The notes under the pieces were generated by a model. The model worked only from the letters and a program-made list of their open reading frames with translations. It searched no databases and had not been told where the DNA came from. Source: Lentzea albidocapillata subsp. violacea (GTDB taxonomy: Bacteria > Actinomycetota > Actinomycetes > Mycobacteriales > Pseudonocardiaceae). Taken from it: a stretch of DNA of 64,000 nt. The DNA is taken from the NCBI RefSeq assembly GCF_900100275.1, contig NZ_FNET01000001.1, positions 744,001-808,000 of the forward strand, in the 5' to 3' direction. A program made the translations under genes and the position numbers. This document shows, piece by piece, positions 29,880 to 38,882 of the stretch (its first letter is position 1; each line of letters begins with the position of its first letter).

Positions 29880-29966
29880 CGTCGCGTGCCTCCCGGTTCC
29901 GGACGGTGTCATGGTCTAACGTGGTTCATGACCCTGACGCTAGGCCGGTCTCGGTAAGGAGTCAAT

Positions 29967-30521
29967 TTGCGTTTTGCCCCTGACACCGAGGAGTCGCTCG
30001 CGTTCGTCGTGGCGCTGTGCAACACCGACCCGTCGGCGTCGCGTGGTGGCGACGACGAGCTGGCCACCGTCGGCCAGCTGACGGCCCTGCTCGGCCGGTT
30101 CCACTACTCGGGGCGCATCGATGGCGACGAGGCGGAACTGCGGGACGTCCACCTGACGCGCGCGCTGCTCAGGCGTGTGTGGTCACTCGGTCGCGATGAC
30201 GCTGTCGAGGCCGTCAACAAGATGTTGCGCGACGCGAAGGCGCTGCCGCATCTCGTGCGGCACGACGACCTCGACTGGCACATGCACGCCACCGAGCCCA
30301 CCTCGCCGCTCGCCGAACGCATGCGGGTCGAGGCCGCGCTCGCCCTCATCGACGTGATCCGGATGAACGAGATGGATCGTCTGCGGGTCTGCGCGGCCGA
30401 CGATTGCGAGGGGTTGCTGCTCGACCTGTCCCGCAACGGGTTGAAGCGGTTCTGCACGGTGCGGTGCGGCAACCGGATGAACATGATCGCGTTCCGCGAA
30501 CGGCGCGCGGACGGCCGCTGA
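29967..30521 (+). CDS. CGNR zinc-finger regulator
   Basis: A 184-residue protein with an ABATE-like N-terminal domain (ESLAFVVALCNT) and a C-terminal CGNR zinc finger: RVCAADDCEGLLLDLSRNGL, then KRFCTVRCGNRMNM. The four cysteines are spaced as in the family, and the region is thought to bind DNA. The TTG start has AAGGAG five bases before it. It probably regulates the divergent EamA exporter. Confidence 0.88.
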   Translation: MRFAPDTEESLAFVVALCNTDPSASRGGDDELATVGQLTALLGRFHYSGRIDGDEAELRDVHLTRALLRRVWSLGRDDAVEAVNKMLRDAKALPHLVRHDDLDWHMHATEPTSPLAERMRVEAALALIDVIRMNEMDRLRVCAADDCEGLLLDLSRNGLKRFCTVRCGNRMNMIAFRERRADGR

Positions 30522-30536
30522 GACGGGGTCGTCACG

Positions 30537-31955
30537 TCACCCGCGGCGCATCACGCGCTGGGCGAGGCGCGTGGCGAAGCCGGTGAACGGCGGCTGCGCG
30601 AGCCGGAGGGTGTCGAACGCGAGCGGCTTGCGCAGCACGGGCTTGAGGTGGGAGAAGGCGTTCCACGAGTACCGGCCGTGGTAGGCGCCCATCCCGCTGG
30701 CGCCGACGCCGCCGAACGGCAGTCCGCTCGCCGCCACGTGGATCAGGCCCGCGTCGTGGACGACCGCGCCGGAGGACGTTCGCTGCTCGAACAGGCGGCG
30801 GGTGCGGGCGGACGACGTGAACACGTACAGCGCGAGGGGCTTGTCCCAGGCGTTGACGACGTCGATCGCCTGCTCGGCCGAGTCGGCCGCGACGACGGGC
30901 AGCACGGGGCCGAAGATCTCCTCGCGCAGCACCGGATGGGCCGCGTCCGGGCCGACGGACAGGCGGTCGCCGCTCAGGGTCACGACCGTGGGCGCGAGGT
31001 ACCGCTCCGCCCGGTCGTGGTCGCCGCCGATCACCACGTTCGTGCCGTCCAGCAGGGACACGAGCCGGTCGAACTGCCGCTCGTCCACGATCCGGCCGTA
31101 GTCCTCGCTCGCCCTCGGGTCGGCACCCCACAGGTCCGTGATCGCCCGACCGAGCGCCTCCACGAGTGCGGGCACCCGGTCGGGGGTGGTCATCACGTAG
31201 TCGGGGGCGACGCACGTCTGGCCCGCGTTGGTGAACTTCGCCCACACCAGCCGCCGCGCCGCCTGGTCGAGGTGGGCGTCGTCGTCGAACCAGACGGGTG
31301 ACTTGCCGCCCAGTTCCAGCGTCACCGGCGTCAGGTGCTCGGCCGCGGCTCGCATCACGATCCGGCCGACCGTGCCGCTGCCGGTGAAGACGATGTGGTC
31401 GAAGCGTTGCGCCAGCAGTTCGGTCGTCTCCGGGACAGCACCCTCGACCACGCGCACGGTGCCGTCCGGGAAGTAGGCGGGCACGAGCCGCGCGATCAGC
31501 GCCGACGTCTCCGGCGCCAGCTCGCTCGGCTTGAGAACCGCCGTGTTGCCCGCCGCGAGCACGCCGACCAGCGGGTCGAGGAGCAGCTGCATCGGGTAGT
31601 TCCACGGTGCGATCACCAGCACCACGCCGAGCGGCTCGGGCACCAGCCGCGCCCGCGCCGGCCACAGCCCCAGCGGCACCGGGCCGCGCCGGGACCGCGA
31701 CCACCTCCGCAGGTGGCGCAGCGTGTGGCTGATCTCCGCCAGCACCACGCCGATCTCGGTCAGCTGCGCCTCGCCCGCGCCTTTGTGCAGGTCGCTCCAC
31801 AGGGCGGCCTCGAACGCGGCCTCGTTCTCGGTGAGCATCGCGCGCACCGCCCGGAGACCGGCGATGCGGGCGGCCAGGGGACGGGTGACGCCGGAGTCGA
31901 ACACCTCGCGGGCGCCGGAGACGGTCGCGGCGATGTCAGCTGTCGTCGTGGGCAT
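30537..31955 (-). CDS. aldehyde dehydrogenase family protein
   Basis: A 472-residue NAD(P)-dependent aldehyde dehydrogenase of the class-3/coniferyl type. It has [21 protein letters not shown], the catalytic Glu in [12 protein letters not shown], the catalytic Cys in [13 protein letters not shown] and [13 protein letters not shown]-terminal tail ([13 protein letters not shown]) resembles membrane-associated fatty aldehyde dehydrogenases. ATG 31955 is chosen over an upstream start that would run through the shared operator. It is divergent from a TetR gene. Confidence 0.9.
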   Translation of the reverse strand: MPTTTADIAATVSGAREVFDSGVTRPLAARIAGLRAVRAMLTENEAAFEAALWSDLHKGAGEAQLTEIGVVLAEISHTLRHLRRWSRSRRGPVPLGLWPARARLVPEPLGVVLVIAPWNYPMQLLLDPLVGVLAAGNTAVLKPSELAPETSALIARLVPAYFPDGTVRVVEGAVPETTELLAQRFDHIVFTGSGTVGRIVMRAAAEHLTPVTLELGGKSPVWFDDDAHLDQAARRLVWAKFTNAGQTCVAPDYVMTTPDRVPALVEALGRAITDLWGADPRASEDYGRIVDERQFDRLVSLLDGTNVVIGGDHDRAERYLAPTVVTLSGDRLSVGPDAAHPVLREEIFGPVLPVVAADSAEQAIDVVNAWDKPLALYVFTSSARTRRLFEQRTSSGAVVHDAGLIHVAASGLPFGGVGASGMGAYHGRYSWNAFSHLKPVLRKPLAFDTLRLAQPPFTGFATRLAQRVMRRG

Positions 31956-31974
31956 GCGCCCACCGTACCCCAAT

Positions 31975-31994
31975 ACGAAACAGATCCTTTTCGT
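31975..31994. promoter_or_regulatory. candidate TetR operator
   Basis: ACGAAA-8-TTTCGT is a perfect inverted repeat in an AT-rich patch between the divergent aldehyde dehydrogenase and TetR genes. The TetR -10 box (TATGCT, 32008-32013) is adjacent. Confidence 0.5.
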
Positions 31995-32020
31995 TTCTTT
32001 GCCCCGGTATGCTGGACGGG

Positions 32021-32611
32021 ATGACGACGCACGCGGCACAGGGGCGCCCCAAAGACCCGCGGGTGGACGCGGCCCTGATCACCGCGGCGATCGAGGTCCT
32101 CACCGAGTCGGGGTGGGCCTCCTTCACCACGACCGCCGTCGCCAAGCGCGCGGGCGCCTCGACCGCGTCCCTCTACCGCCGCTGGCCCTCCAAACAGGCC
32201 CTCGCCGGAGCCGTGGCCCGGCACATCGCCCAGGCGGAGCTGACCGGGATCGACACCGGCACCCTCGAGGGCGACGTGCGGGAACTCCTGGCGCGCAAGC
32301 GGAAGATCCTCGAAGCCGCCACCGGCCCCGCGTTGCTCTCGCTGATGGGCCAGGCCGCGCACGACCCGGAACTGCGCCGGATCCTGCACGACGACGTCTA
32401 CCTGGCGGTGCGCGGCGAGCTCGGCGCCCTAATCGACCGGGCCACCGGCCGCGGGGAGCTCGCGAACGCCGTCTGCAGCGCGCAGGTCGACGTGCTGACG
32501 CTGGTGCTGATCGGCACCGCCCTGGCCCGGTCGGTCTTCGTCGAGACCGGCGCCCACGACGCCGGCGAGGCCGAGCTCCGCCTTCTGCTCGCGGCGATCA
32601 GCCTCGCCTGA
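32021..32611 (+). CDS. TetR-family regulator
   Basis: A 196-residue regulator with the [23 protein letters not shown] and a TetR_C-type ligand domain. ATG 32021 is 7 bases after TATGCT, consistent with a leaderless transcript; ATG 32009 would overlap the -10. The divergent aldehyde dehydrogenase gene, with a palindrome between, is its likely target. Confidence 0.88.
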   Translation: MTTHAAQGRPKDPRVDAALITAAIEVLTESGWASFTTTAVAKRAGASTASLYRRWPSKQALAGAVARHIAQAELTGIDTGTLEGDVRELLARKRKILEAATGPALLSLMGQAAHDPELRRILHDDVYLAVRGELGALIDRATGRGELANAVCSAQVDVLTLVLIGTALARSVFVETGAHDAGEAELRLLLAAISLA

Positions 32612-32622
32612 TCCGCGTTCAG

Positions 32623-33762
32623 CTACACCGTGTCCGCGACCTTGATCGTGCCGTCGATGATCTGGGCCCTGTAGCCCTCCAGGATGCCCTGCAGCTTCGC
32701 GTCGATCTTGCCGCCCGACGTCGCGTAGCCCACGCCGTCCGACTTCAGGTCGAAGACCTTCGGCAGCGACGCGAGGTCGTTCGCCGCGGCGGCGTGGAAG
32801 AAGTCGTAGACGGCGACGTCCACGCGCTTGAGGCTGGAGGCCACGATGACGTCGCGGTTGGCCGCGACGGCGGGCTGGTTGTACTGGTCGGCGTCGCAGC
32901 CGATCGCCAGCACGCCCGCCTCCTTCACCGCCGCGAACACGCCGATGCCGGACGCGCCCGCCGCCGGGTAGACGACGTCGGCGCCCTTGTCGATCAGGCC
33001 CTTCGCGGCCTCCTGGCCCTTGGGCGGGTCCTGGAAACCGGTGAAGTCGCCGGCCGGGGTGATGTACTTCTTGTCGATCTTGACCTTGGGCGCCGCCGTG
33101 CGAGCGCCCTGGTTGTAGCCCGCCTCGAACTTCTGGATCAGCGGGATGTCCACGCCGCCGACGAAGCCCACGTGGCACTTCCTGCTCTGGTACGCGGCGA
33201 CGACGCCCGCGAGGAACGCGCCCTCCTGCTCGGCGAAGACCAGCGGCGTCACGTTCGCGACACCGTCCACAGCAGAGTCGACCAGGCCGAACTTGACGTT
33301 CGGGAACTCCGGCGCGACCACCTTGAGCGACTCGGTGTAGGCGAAACCGACGCCGACGATCGGGTTGAAGCCCTCGGACGCGAGCTGGCGCAGGCGGGTC
33401 TGCTTGGCCGACTCGTCCTCGTTCGGCGCCGCGGACAGCTCGCGGGTGTTCTCCTTCTGCACACCCATGTCCGCGATGGCCTTGTCGAAGCCGGCGGCGG
33501 CCAGGTCGTTGAACGACGCGTCGCCACGGCCACCGATGTCGTAGGCCAGGCCGATCTTCAGCGCGCTGCCGTCGACCTTCTTGTCGTTGGCGGCGCTGGT
33601 GCTCGACGTGGCGGGCGCGGTGGGCGGCGCCGAGAACTCGCAGCCGTTGCCCGACGCGGCCGGGGTGGTGCCACCACCGGAGTCCTTCGCACAGGCGCTC
33701 ACCACCATGAGGCTGGTCAGCGCGATCGCGGCCACGGCGGTGCCACGCATACGACGACGCAC
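32623..33762 (-). CDS. BMP-family substrate-binding lipoprotein
   Basis: A 379-residue lipoprotein (lipobox LMVVSACAKDS) of the Med/BmpA nucleoside-binding type. It shows LKIGLAYDIGGRGDASFNDL, IVGVGFAYTESLKVVAPEFP, then VGFVGGVDIPLIQKFEAGYN and DVVYPAAGASGIGVF. It should deliver a nucleoside or related ligand to an ABC importer, but no permease or ATPase gene is adjacent. Start GTG 33762, or ATG four codons later. Confidence 0.92.
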   Translation of the reverse strand: MRRRMRGTAVAAIALTSLMVVSACAKDSGGGTTPAASGNGCEFSAPPTAPATSSTSAANDKKVDGSALKIGLAYDIGGRGDASFNDLAAAGFDKAIADMGVQKENTRELSAAPNEDESAKQTRLRQLASEGFNPIVGVGFAYTESLKVVAPEFPNVKFGLVDSAVDGVANVTPLVFAEQEGAFLAGVVAAYQSRKCHVGFVGGVDIPLIQKFEAGYNQGARTAAPKVKIDKKYITPAGDFTGFQDPPKGQEAAKGLIDKGADVVYPAAGASGIGVFAAVKEAGVLAIGCDADQYNQPAVAANRDVIVASSLKRVDVAVYDFFHAAAANDLASLPKVFDLKSDGVGYATSGGKIDAKLQGILEGYRAQIIDGTIKVADTV

Positions 33763-33832
33763 GGTTCGTCTCCTCTAACTCGGCTTGGAGAGCCGGACGC
33801 TACCTCGCACCTCGGCCAGACCGGTTGAGAGT

Positions 33833-34360
33833 TCACTTACTGGGATCGAGGAATTTACGGAAGACCAGGAAATCGCACGGACACGCGAGGTGCGGCACCA
33901 GGAACGGATAAGCGCTTTCCAGGCTGTCCTTGCGCACGAGCCGATAGCCGACGCGCGTGTACCAGCCGCGGAGGAACTCCTTCACCGGGTGCTCCCACGT
34001 CTGCGGGACGAGCAGTTCCAGCTGCATCTCCGCGAAGCCCCGCGCACGCCCCCAGTTCTCGGCGAACGACACGAGGTCCGTGCCGATGCCGGTGCCACGC
34101 TCCTCGGGCGCGGCGACCAGCATCCCGAACTCACCCACGCCGTCCTCGATCTCGTGCACGCGCACGGAACCCACGATGCGATCGCCGGACCGCACCACCG
34201 CGATCTGCCCGGTGGCGACGAGTTCCGCCACCTCGGCCTCGGTGGTCCGGGACTGGCCTTCGAGCCAGATCCCCTTCTCGGCGTCGCAGTACACGCGGTT
34301 GATCAGGGCGGCGATCTCCGCGGCGAGTCCCGTGTCGGAGATCAGGACCGGACTCACCAC
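33833..34360 (-). CDS. GNAT-family N-acetyltransferase
   Basis: A 175-residue GNAT protein. The acetyl-CoA-binding turn is FGMLVAAPEERGTGIGTDLV, followed by GFAEMQLELLVPQTWEHP and a YTRVGYRLVRKD end. The acceptor is unknown. Its GTG start overlaps the end of the upstream membrane protein gene by 7 bases. Confidence 0.87.
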   Translation of the reverse strand: MVSPVLISDTGLAAEIAALINRVYCDAEKGIWLEGQSRTTEAEVAELVATGQIAVVRSGDRIVGSVRVHEIEDGVGEFGMLVAAPEERGTGIGTDLVSFAENWGRARGFAEMQLELLVPQTWEHPVKEFLRGWYTRVGYRLVRKDSLESAYPFLVPHLACPCDFLVFRKFLDPSK

Positions 34361-35334
34361 GGCGACGGCTGGGTGATCTTGGCGAGCTCGTCGGCGTGCT
34401 GAAGCACCCCCAGTTCGCGCAACATCCGATCGCGCTGCACCGGGTCATGCGCGACGTGCGAGGCGTGCAGTGCCTTGCGCAGCCGGGCTTTCCGGCGCGG
34501 CGTCCAAGGGCTGGCGATGGCGAGCTTCGCGGCACGCAACGCCGCCTTGTCCCGGGTGCGCGCCAGGGCGTCGCGTCCGTCGTCACCCAGGCCCAGCAAC
34601 GACAACACGCGTTCGCGCAGCTCACGCCCGACGCGTGCCCAGGTGGTCGTGCGCTGGCGGGAAGCGCGGATCTCGATGCCGAGCGCCAGGTGCAACATCA
34701 CCAGGCCCAGGACCGGTCCGAGCAGGACACGGGCGGTACCGGCGACCGGGCCGGACAGGCTGAAGGCCGCGAACGCGGCGAACGCCGTCAGCGCCCACGC
34801 CACGAGGCGAGCGGGACCGGGACGGCCGTTCTGGCGCACGCCACCGCGCATCGCCCAGCCGCACGCCACGAGCGCCGCCTCCATCACGGAGAACAGGACG
34901 ACCCGTTCCACGACGTCGGTGATGCCCAGGCGCTGCTCGAAGAACCGCCACGAGGTGTCGACGCTGACGCCGATGCTCATCAGCGCGACGGCGTAGAAAC
35001 CCTTGGCGCCGGCGGGCTTCGCGGGCTCGGCGGCCGGTTCCGGAGAGGGGGTCTCCGCTCTGTCGAGCTCAGCAATAAGTTCCGGCGTGAGCAGCACATT
35101 GCCGTTCGTGTCGCTCATGCGGTTACTGGCGCGCCACTCGTTCACGATCGTCCTGGTGTGGGAACTGCTGGGCACCGGCTGGCCGTGCTTGTGCAGCCAG
35201 CGGCGAACGTCCTCGACTGTGCAGTCGCGCGGAAGGCAGTGGTCCAACACGTATCGGATCTTGGCCGACTGCGTCCTCAGCCGGCCTAACGCGGCGCTGT
35301 GGTCAGTCAGGGTGCCGACCTCGTCCGTGGTCAC
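34354..35334 (-). CDS. membrane protein resembling DUF2637/Spd-type plasmid-spread proteins
   Basis: A 326-residue protein. Residues 1-75 look like a DNA-binding or regulatory region (LPRDCTVEDVRRWLHKHGQP). A Pro/Ala linker follows, then four hydrophobic segments (about 110-225; for example KGFYAVALMSIGVSVDTSWR and VVLFSVMEAALVACGWAMRG), then a basic C-terminal region. The membrane part resembles DUF2637 proteins of actinomycete plasmids and integrated elements. I see no other element genes nearby, so it may be a domesticated relic. The GTG start is the first in the frame. Confidence 0.6.
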   Translation of the reverse strand: MTTDEVGTLTDHSAALGRLRTQSAKIRYVLDHCLPRDCTVEDVRRWLHKHGQPVPSSSHTRTIVNEWRASNRMSDTNGNVLLTPELIAELDRAETPSPEPAAEPAKPAGAKGFYAVALMSIGVSVDTSWRFFEQRLGITDVVERVVLFSVMEAALVACGWAMRGGVRQNGRPGPARLVAWALTAFAAFAAFSLSGPVAGTARVLLGPVLGLVMLHLALGIEIRASRQRTTTWARVGRELRERVLSLLGLGDDGRDALARTRDKAALRAAKLAIASPWTPRRKARLRKALHASHVAHDPVQRDRMLRELGVLQHADELAKITQPSPW

Positions 35335-35433
35335 TCGTGCTCTCCGTACTCATGTGGGGTGGCTTGCAAGGGGCGCGCGGACGCGCCGGACCCTACCCGG
35401 CTACCGGGCGTGAACATCATCAGGTTTACGACG

Positions 35434-35464
35434 TTGACACTGTCACGGTTGCAGTGTCAGTATC
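35434..35464 (+). promoter_or_regulatory. MerR-type operator and promoter
   Basis: TGACACTG-9-CAGTGTCA (35435-35459) is a perfect inverted repeat. The -35 TTGACA (35434-35439) overlaps its left arm, and AGTATC (35459-35464) follows a 19-base spacer, as in MerR-activated promoters. Confidence 0.65.
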
Positions 35465-35469
35465 AAAGG

Positions 35470-36081
35470 GTGTGGACGCTCGACGAGTTGCTGGACCGCG
35501 TCTCCGCCGCACTGACGGCGGAGTACTCGGGCGCGCCCAACGGCCGCGTCCGGGACGTGCCCGACAAGCGGGCCGTCCGCTGGTACGCGACGACGGGGCT
35601 GGTCGACAGACCGTCCGCGATGCGCGGCCGCACGGCGTTGTACGAGAAGCGCCACCTGCTCCAGCTGGTGGCGGTGAAGAGACTGCAGTCGCAGGGGAGG
35701 GCGCTGGCCGACATCCAAGCCGAGCTCGCGGGCGCCACCGACACGACGCTGGCGGCCATCGCCCGCGTGCCGGAAGACCTGCTCGCCACGGCTGAAGCAC
35801 CATCGCCGCAGGCCGTTCGCCCGAGGTTCTGGGCCGAACCCGCGGCCGCGCCACCCGCACCTGCCGCGCCACCCGAACCTGCCGCGCCACCCGCACCCGC
35901 CGCGCCACCCGCACCGGCCGAGGCGTCCGCGCTGAACGGCGTCGCGCTCGGGGGAGGTGCCGTCGTCCTGGTGCCGGGGACGCCGACCGCCGCCGACCGC
36001 GCGGACATCGCCGCCGCCGCCCGGCCACTGCTCGACCTGCTCGCCGCCCGCGGCCTGCTCAACGAAAGGGAACCGTCATGA
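35470..36081 (+). CDS. MerR-family regulator with Pro/Ala repeat linker
   Basis: A 203-residue regulator. The N-terminal winged HTH reads DVPDKRAVRWYATTGLVDRP and TALYEKRHLLQLVAVKRLQS. A linker of four hexapeptides (AAPPAP/AAPPEP) leads to a C-terminal helix (IAAAARPLLDLLAARGLLNE). GTG 35470 lies just after a palindromic MerR-type operator, suggesting autoregulation. The stop overlaps the ATG of the VIT/VWA gene (ATGA), so the pair is coupled. Confidence 0.85.
   Translation: MWTLDELLDRVSAALTAEYSGAPNGRVRDVPDKRAVRWYATTGLVDRPSAMRGRTALYEKRHLLQLVAVKRLQSQGRALADIQAELAGATDTTLAAIARVPEDLLATAEAPSPQAVRPRFWAEPAAAPPAPAAPPEPAAPPAPAAPPAPAEASALNGVALGGGAVVLVPGTPTAADRADIAAAARPLLDLLAARGLLNEREPS
35845..35916 (+). 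repeat. four tandem 18-base repeats in the MerR linker
   Basis: The unit GCCGCGCCACCCGCACCT occurs four times with one or two changes, encoding Ala-Ala-Pro-Pro-(Ala/Glu)-Pro. Such tracts readily change copy number. Confidence 0.85.
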
Positions 36082-38399
36082 CCTTGTCCGTCGCCCCGAT
36101 GAAGGCCGCCGAAGCCGACCGCATCGGCCGGACGACCGAGGACGCGGGTCTGGGCGCGTTGCGCACCGAACGCGGCAACCTGGCGTTGGAGCGCCTCGGC
36201 GTGCGGGCCTCCATCACCGGTCTCGTGGGCCGCGTGGTCCTGACGACCGGGTTCGTGAACACCCATGACACCGCTCTCGAAGCGACCTACGTGTTCCCGC
36301 TGCCCGACCGCGCCGCCGTCACCGGCATGAAGATGACCGCCGGCGACCGCACGGTGGAAGCCGATCTGCAGGAACGCGCCCAGGCCCGCCAGACGTACGA
36401 CGACGCGATCGCGGCGGGCAAGAGAGCGTCCATCGTGGAGGAGGAGCGGCCGGACGTCTTCACCATGCGCGTGGGCAACATCCCGGCCGGCGAACGGGTG
36501 ACCGTCGAGCTGACCCTGGTGGGGCCGCTGGTGTTCGAGGACGGCGCGGCCACGTTTCGGTTCCCGCTCGTCGTGGCGCCTCGCTACGTGCCGGGTTCGC
36601 CGCTGCCCGGACCGTCCGTCGGCGACGGGCACGCCCAGGACACGGACCTCGTGCCGGACGCGTCGCGGATCACGCCGCCGGTGCTGCTGCCGGGCTTCCC
36701 GAACCCCGTGCGGCTCGGCATCGACGTGGAGATCGACCCCGCCGGACTGGACCTCGGCGAGGTGCGGTCGAGCCTGCACACCGTGGTCACCGAGGGGAAC
36801 ACCGTGTCGGTCTCGCCGGGCGAGCGGGTCGACCGCGACTTCGTGCTTCGCCTGGCGTACCAGGGGAACAGCTCGGCGGTCGTGTGCGTGCCCGACGAGG
36901 ACGACAGCGGTGAGGGCACCTACCAGCTGACGGTGCTGCCGCCCGAGCCCGAGGCCCCAGTCCGCCCGCGTGACGTCGTGCTGCTGCTCGACCGGTCCGG
37001 CAGCATGGCGGGCTGGAAGATGGTCGCGGCCCGGCGTGCGGCGGCCCGCATCGTCGACACGCTGACCGCGGCCGACACGTTCTCCGTGATCACCTTCGAC
37101 CACCAGGTGGAACGGCCCGACACGCTCGGCCCGGGGCTGGTCACGGCGACCGACCGCCACCGCTTCCGCGCCGTCGAACACCTGGCCGCCATGCAGGCAC
37201 GCGGCGGCACCGAGATGTACGAGCCGCTGCGGCAGGGTCTGACCCTGCTCGCCGACGCGGGCTCGGAGCGTGCCCCGGTCCTCGTGCTGGTGACGGACGG
37301 TCAGGTCGGCAACGAGGACCAGATGCTGCGCGACATCACACCGATGATCAACCGGACGAGGATCCACGCCGTCGGCATCGACACCGCCGTCAACGCGGGC
37401 TTCCTCGGCAGGCTGGCCGCCGCCGGGGCGGGCCGGTGCGAACTCGTCGAGAGCGAGGACCGGCTGGACGACGCGATGTCGCACATCCAGCGGCGGATCG
37501 GCGCGCCGGTCGTCACCGACGTCGTGGTGTCGCCCGGATCGGACCTGCCCCGGTTGCCCACCGCGATCTATCCGGGTGTGCCGCTGGTCGCCTTCGGCCG
37601 CTACCGCGGCGCCGCACCGGACTCCTACACCGTGCGCGGCCGGACCCGGGACGGCGCCGACTGGCAGGAAACCGTGGCCGTACAGCAGCACACCTCGCCG
37701 GCCGTCCGGTCGCAGTGGGCCCGAGCCGCGCTGCGTGATCTGGAGGACCGGTACGCGGCCGGCGACCGGACGCTGGAGTCGTCGGTCGTGGAGACTTCAC
37801 TGCGGTTCGGCGTGCTGTGCCGCTTCACCGCGTTCGTGGCGGTGGACGAGCGGGTCGTGTCCGACGGGACGGTGCACCGGGTGGTGCAGCCGGTCGAACA
37901 GCCCGCGGGCTGGGAGATGCGGGCTCCGGGCGGCCCGATGCCGCTGTTCGCCGGTGGCGCGCCCGCGTTCGCCGCCGCCCCGGCGCCGTTCGCCGCCGCG
38001 CCCGCCGCCTTCGACGGGCCTCCTCCCTCCGCGCCGCGGGCCATGCGCGCTCGTTCGGCGGCGCCGCTGTCCCTGCCCGGATCGATGCCGGTACCTCCGG
38101 CCGCCGACCCGGCGGACCTGCGGGAGGTCGTGACGCTGGAGATCCACCGCCTGGAGAAGGACGCCTCTCTGCCGTCGTGGGAACGCCGTGACCTGCTCGC
38201 CGACCTGGCCAGCCGGCTCGGCATCCTCATCGCCGGCCGCACCGGCCCGGCCTACGGGCCGATGCGCGGCCTGCTCGCGGAGATCACGGCCGGTGGTGAC
38301 GTCGACCGGTTGTGGGCGCGGACGCTGGAGGTGCTGCGGGAGTTCGTCGCGGACGGGACGCCCGCCGAGCCGGAGCGGCGCAGGAGGTTCTGGCGCTGA
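36078..38399 (+). CDS. VIT and von Willebrand factor A domain protein
   Basis: A 773-residue protein. Residues 20-160 form a VIT domain (RVVLTTGFVNTHDTALEATY, then VFPLPDRAAVTGMKM). A VWA domain spans roughly 290-460 with an intact MIDAS motif (VVLLLDRSGSMAGWKM, later VLVTDGQVGNEDQM). The C-terminal third is Pro/Ala-rich followed by helices. There is no signal peptide. VIT/VWA proteins resemble the inter-alpha-trypsin-inhibitor heavy chain; in bacteria the role is unclear. It is coupled to the upstream MerR gene. Confidence 0.9.
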   Translation: MTLSVAPMKAAEADRIGRTTEDAGLGALRTERGNLALERLGVRASITGLVGRVVLTTGFVNTHDTALEATYVFPLPDRAAVTGMKMTAGDRTVEADLQERAQARQTYDDAIAAGKRASIVEEERPDVFTMRVGNIPAGERVTVELTLVGPLVFEDGAATFRFPLVVAPRYVPGSPLPGPSVGDGHAQDTDLVPDASRITPPVLLPGFPNPVRLGIDVEIDPAGLDLGEVRSSLHTVVTEGNTVSVSPGERVDRDFVLRLAYQGNSSAVVCVPDEDDSGEGTYQLTVLPPEPEAPVRPRDVVLLLDRSGSMAGWKMVAARRAAARIVDTLTAADTFSVITFDHQVERPDTLGPGLVTATDRHRFRAVEHLAAMQARGGTEMYEPLRQGLTLLADAGSERAPVLVLVTDGQVGNEDQMLRDITPMINRTRIHAVGIDTAVNAGFLGRLAAAGAGRCELVESEDRLDDAMSHIQRRIGAPVVTDVVVSPGSDLPRLPTAIYPGVPLVAFGRYRGAAPDSYTVRGRTRDGADWQETVAVQQHTSPAVRSQWARAALRDLEDRYAAGDRTLESSVVETSLRFGVLCRFTAFVAVDERVVSDGTVHRVVQPVEQPAGWEMRAPGGPMPLFAGGAPAFAAAPAPFAAAPAAFDGPPPSAPRAMRARSAAPLSLPGSMPVPPAADPADLREVVTLEIHRLEKDASLPSWERRDLLADLASRLGILIAGRTGPAYGPMRGLLAEITAGGDVDRLWARTLEVLREFVADGTPAEPERRRRFWR

Positions 38400-38477
38400 C
38401 GATTGCCCGTGAGCGCGTTCGGGGGCTCCTCGGTGTACCTCGATTCGGTGAATGGGCGTGACGAACCGGGAACCTCC

Positions 38478-38819
38478 GTGGTCCTGACCGTCGCCCCGTA
38501 CGAATCGCCCGAGGAGTCCTCGTTGTCCAGCCCCAGCCACCGAGTCGTCCAGCTGCGCACACCCATGACCGAGGACCAGCGGCTGTCGCTCGTGGAGCAG
38601 ACCGCCCTGTGTCACCCGGCGGTGCACAGCGTCGAGCTGTCGTCGGATGCCGAGATCCACGTGGAGGTCGTGGTGTGGCGCGGAAGTTCGCCGCAGCGGA
38701 CTGTGCACGACATCGCCGCGGCACTCGACGCCGTGCTGCCAGGCGTGCCGGTGTGCGTGTCGGTGTCGGCCGTCGCCTACCGGAGGCGCGCGACGACGCT
38801 GCTCGCGGTTTACAAATAG
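38478..38819 (+). CDS. small hypothetical protein
   Basis: A 113-residue protein with an alpha/beta pattern (HPAVHSVELSSDAEIHVEVV, then HDIAAALDAVLPGVPVCVSV). I do not recognise it. GTG 38478 has GGGAA upstream; GTG 38409 in the same frame would extend it by 23 residues. Codon bias at third positions supports this frame over the other strand. It lies between the VIT/VWA gene and the alkane hydroxylase. Confidence 0.5.
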   Translation: MVLTVAPYESPEESSLSSPSHRVVQLRTPMTEDQRLSLVEQTALCHPAVHSVELSSDAEIHVEVVVWRGSSPQRTVHDIAAALDAVLPGVPVCVSVSAVAYRRRATTLLAVYK

Positions 38820-38826
38820 CGCCCTC

Positions 38827-38864
38827 TTGTCAAACTGACTTTACGTGCCCTACCGTTCTGTCAA
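38827..38864 (+). promoter_or_regulatory. promoter and repeat before the alkane hydroxylase
   Basis: TTGTCA (38827-38832), 18 bases and TACCGT (38851-38856) form a promoter-like pair. TGTCAA occurs at 38828-38833 and again at 38859-38864, a possible TetR half-site pair. Confidence 0.4.
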
Positions 38865-38882
38865 CCTCCTGAGGAGCGTGGC

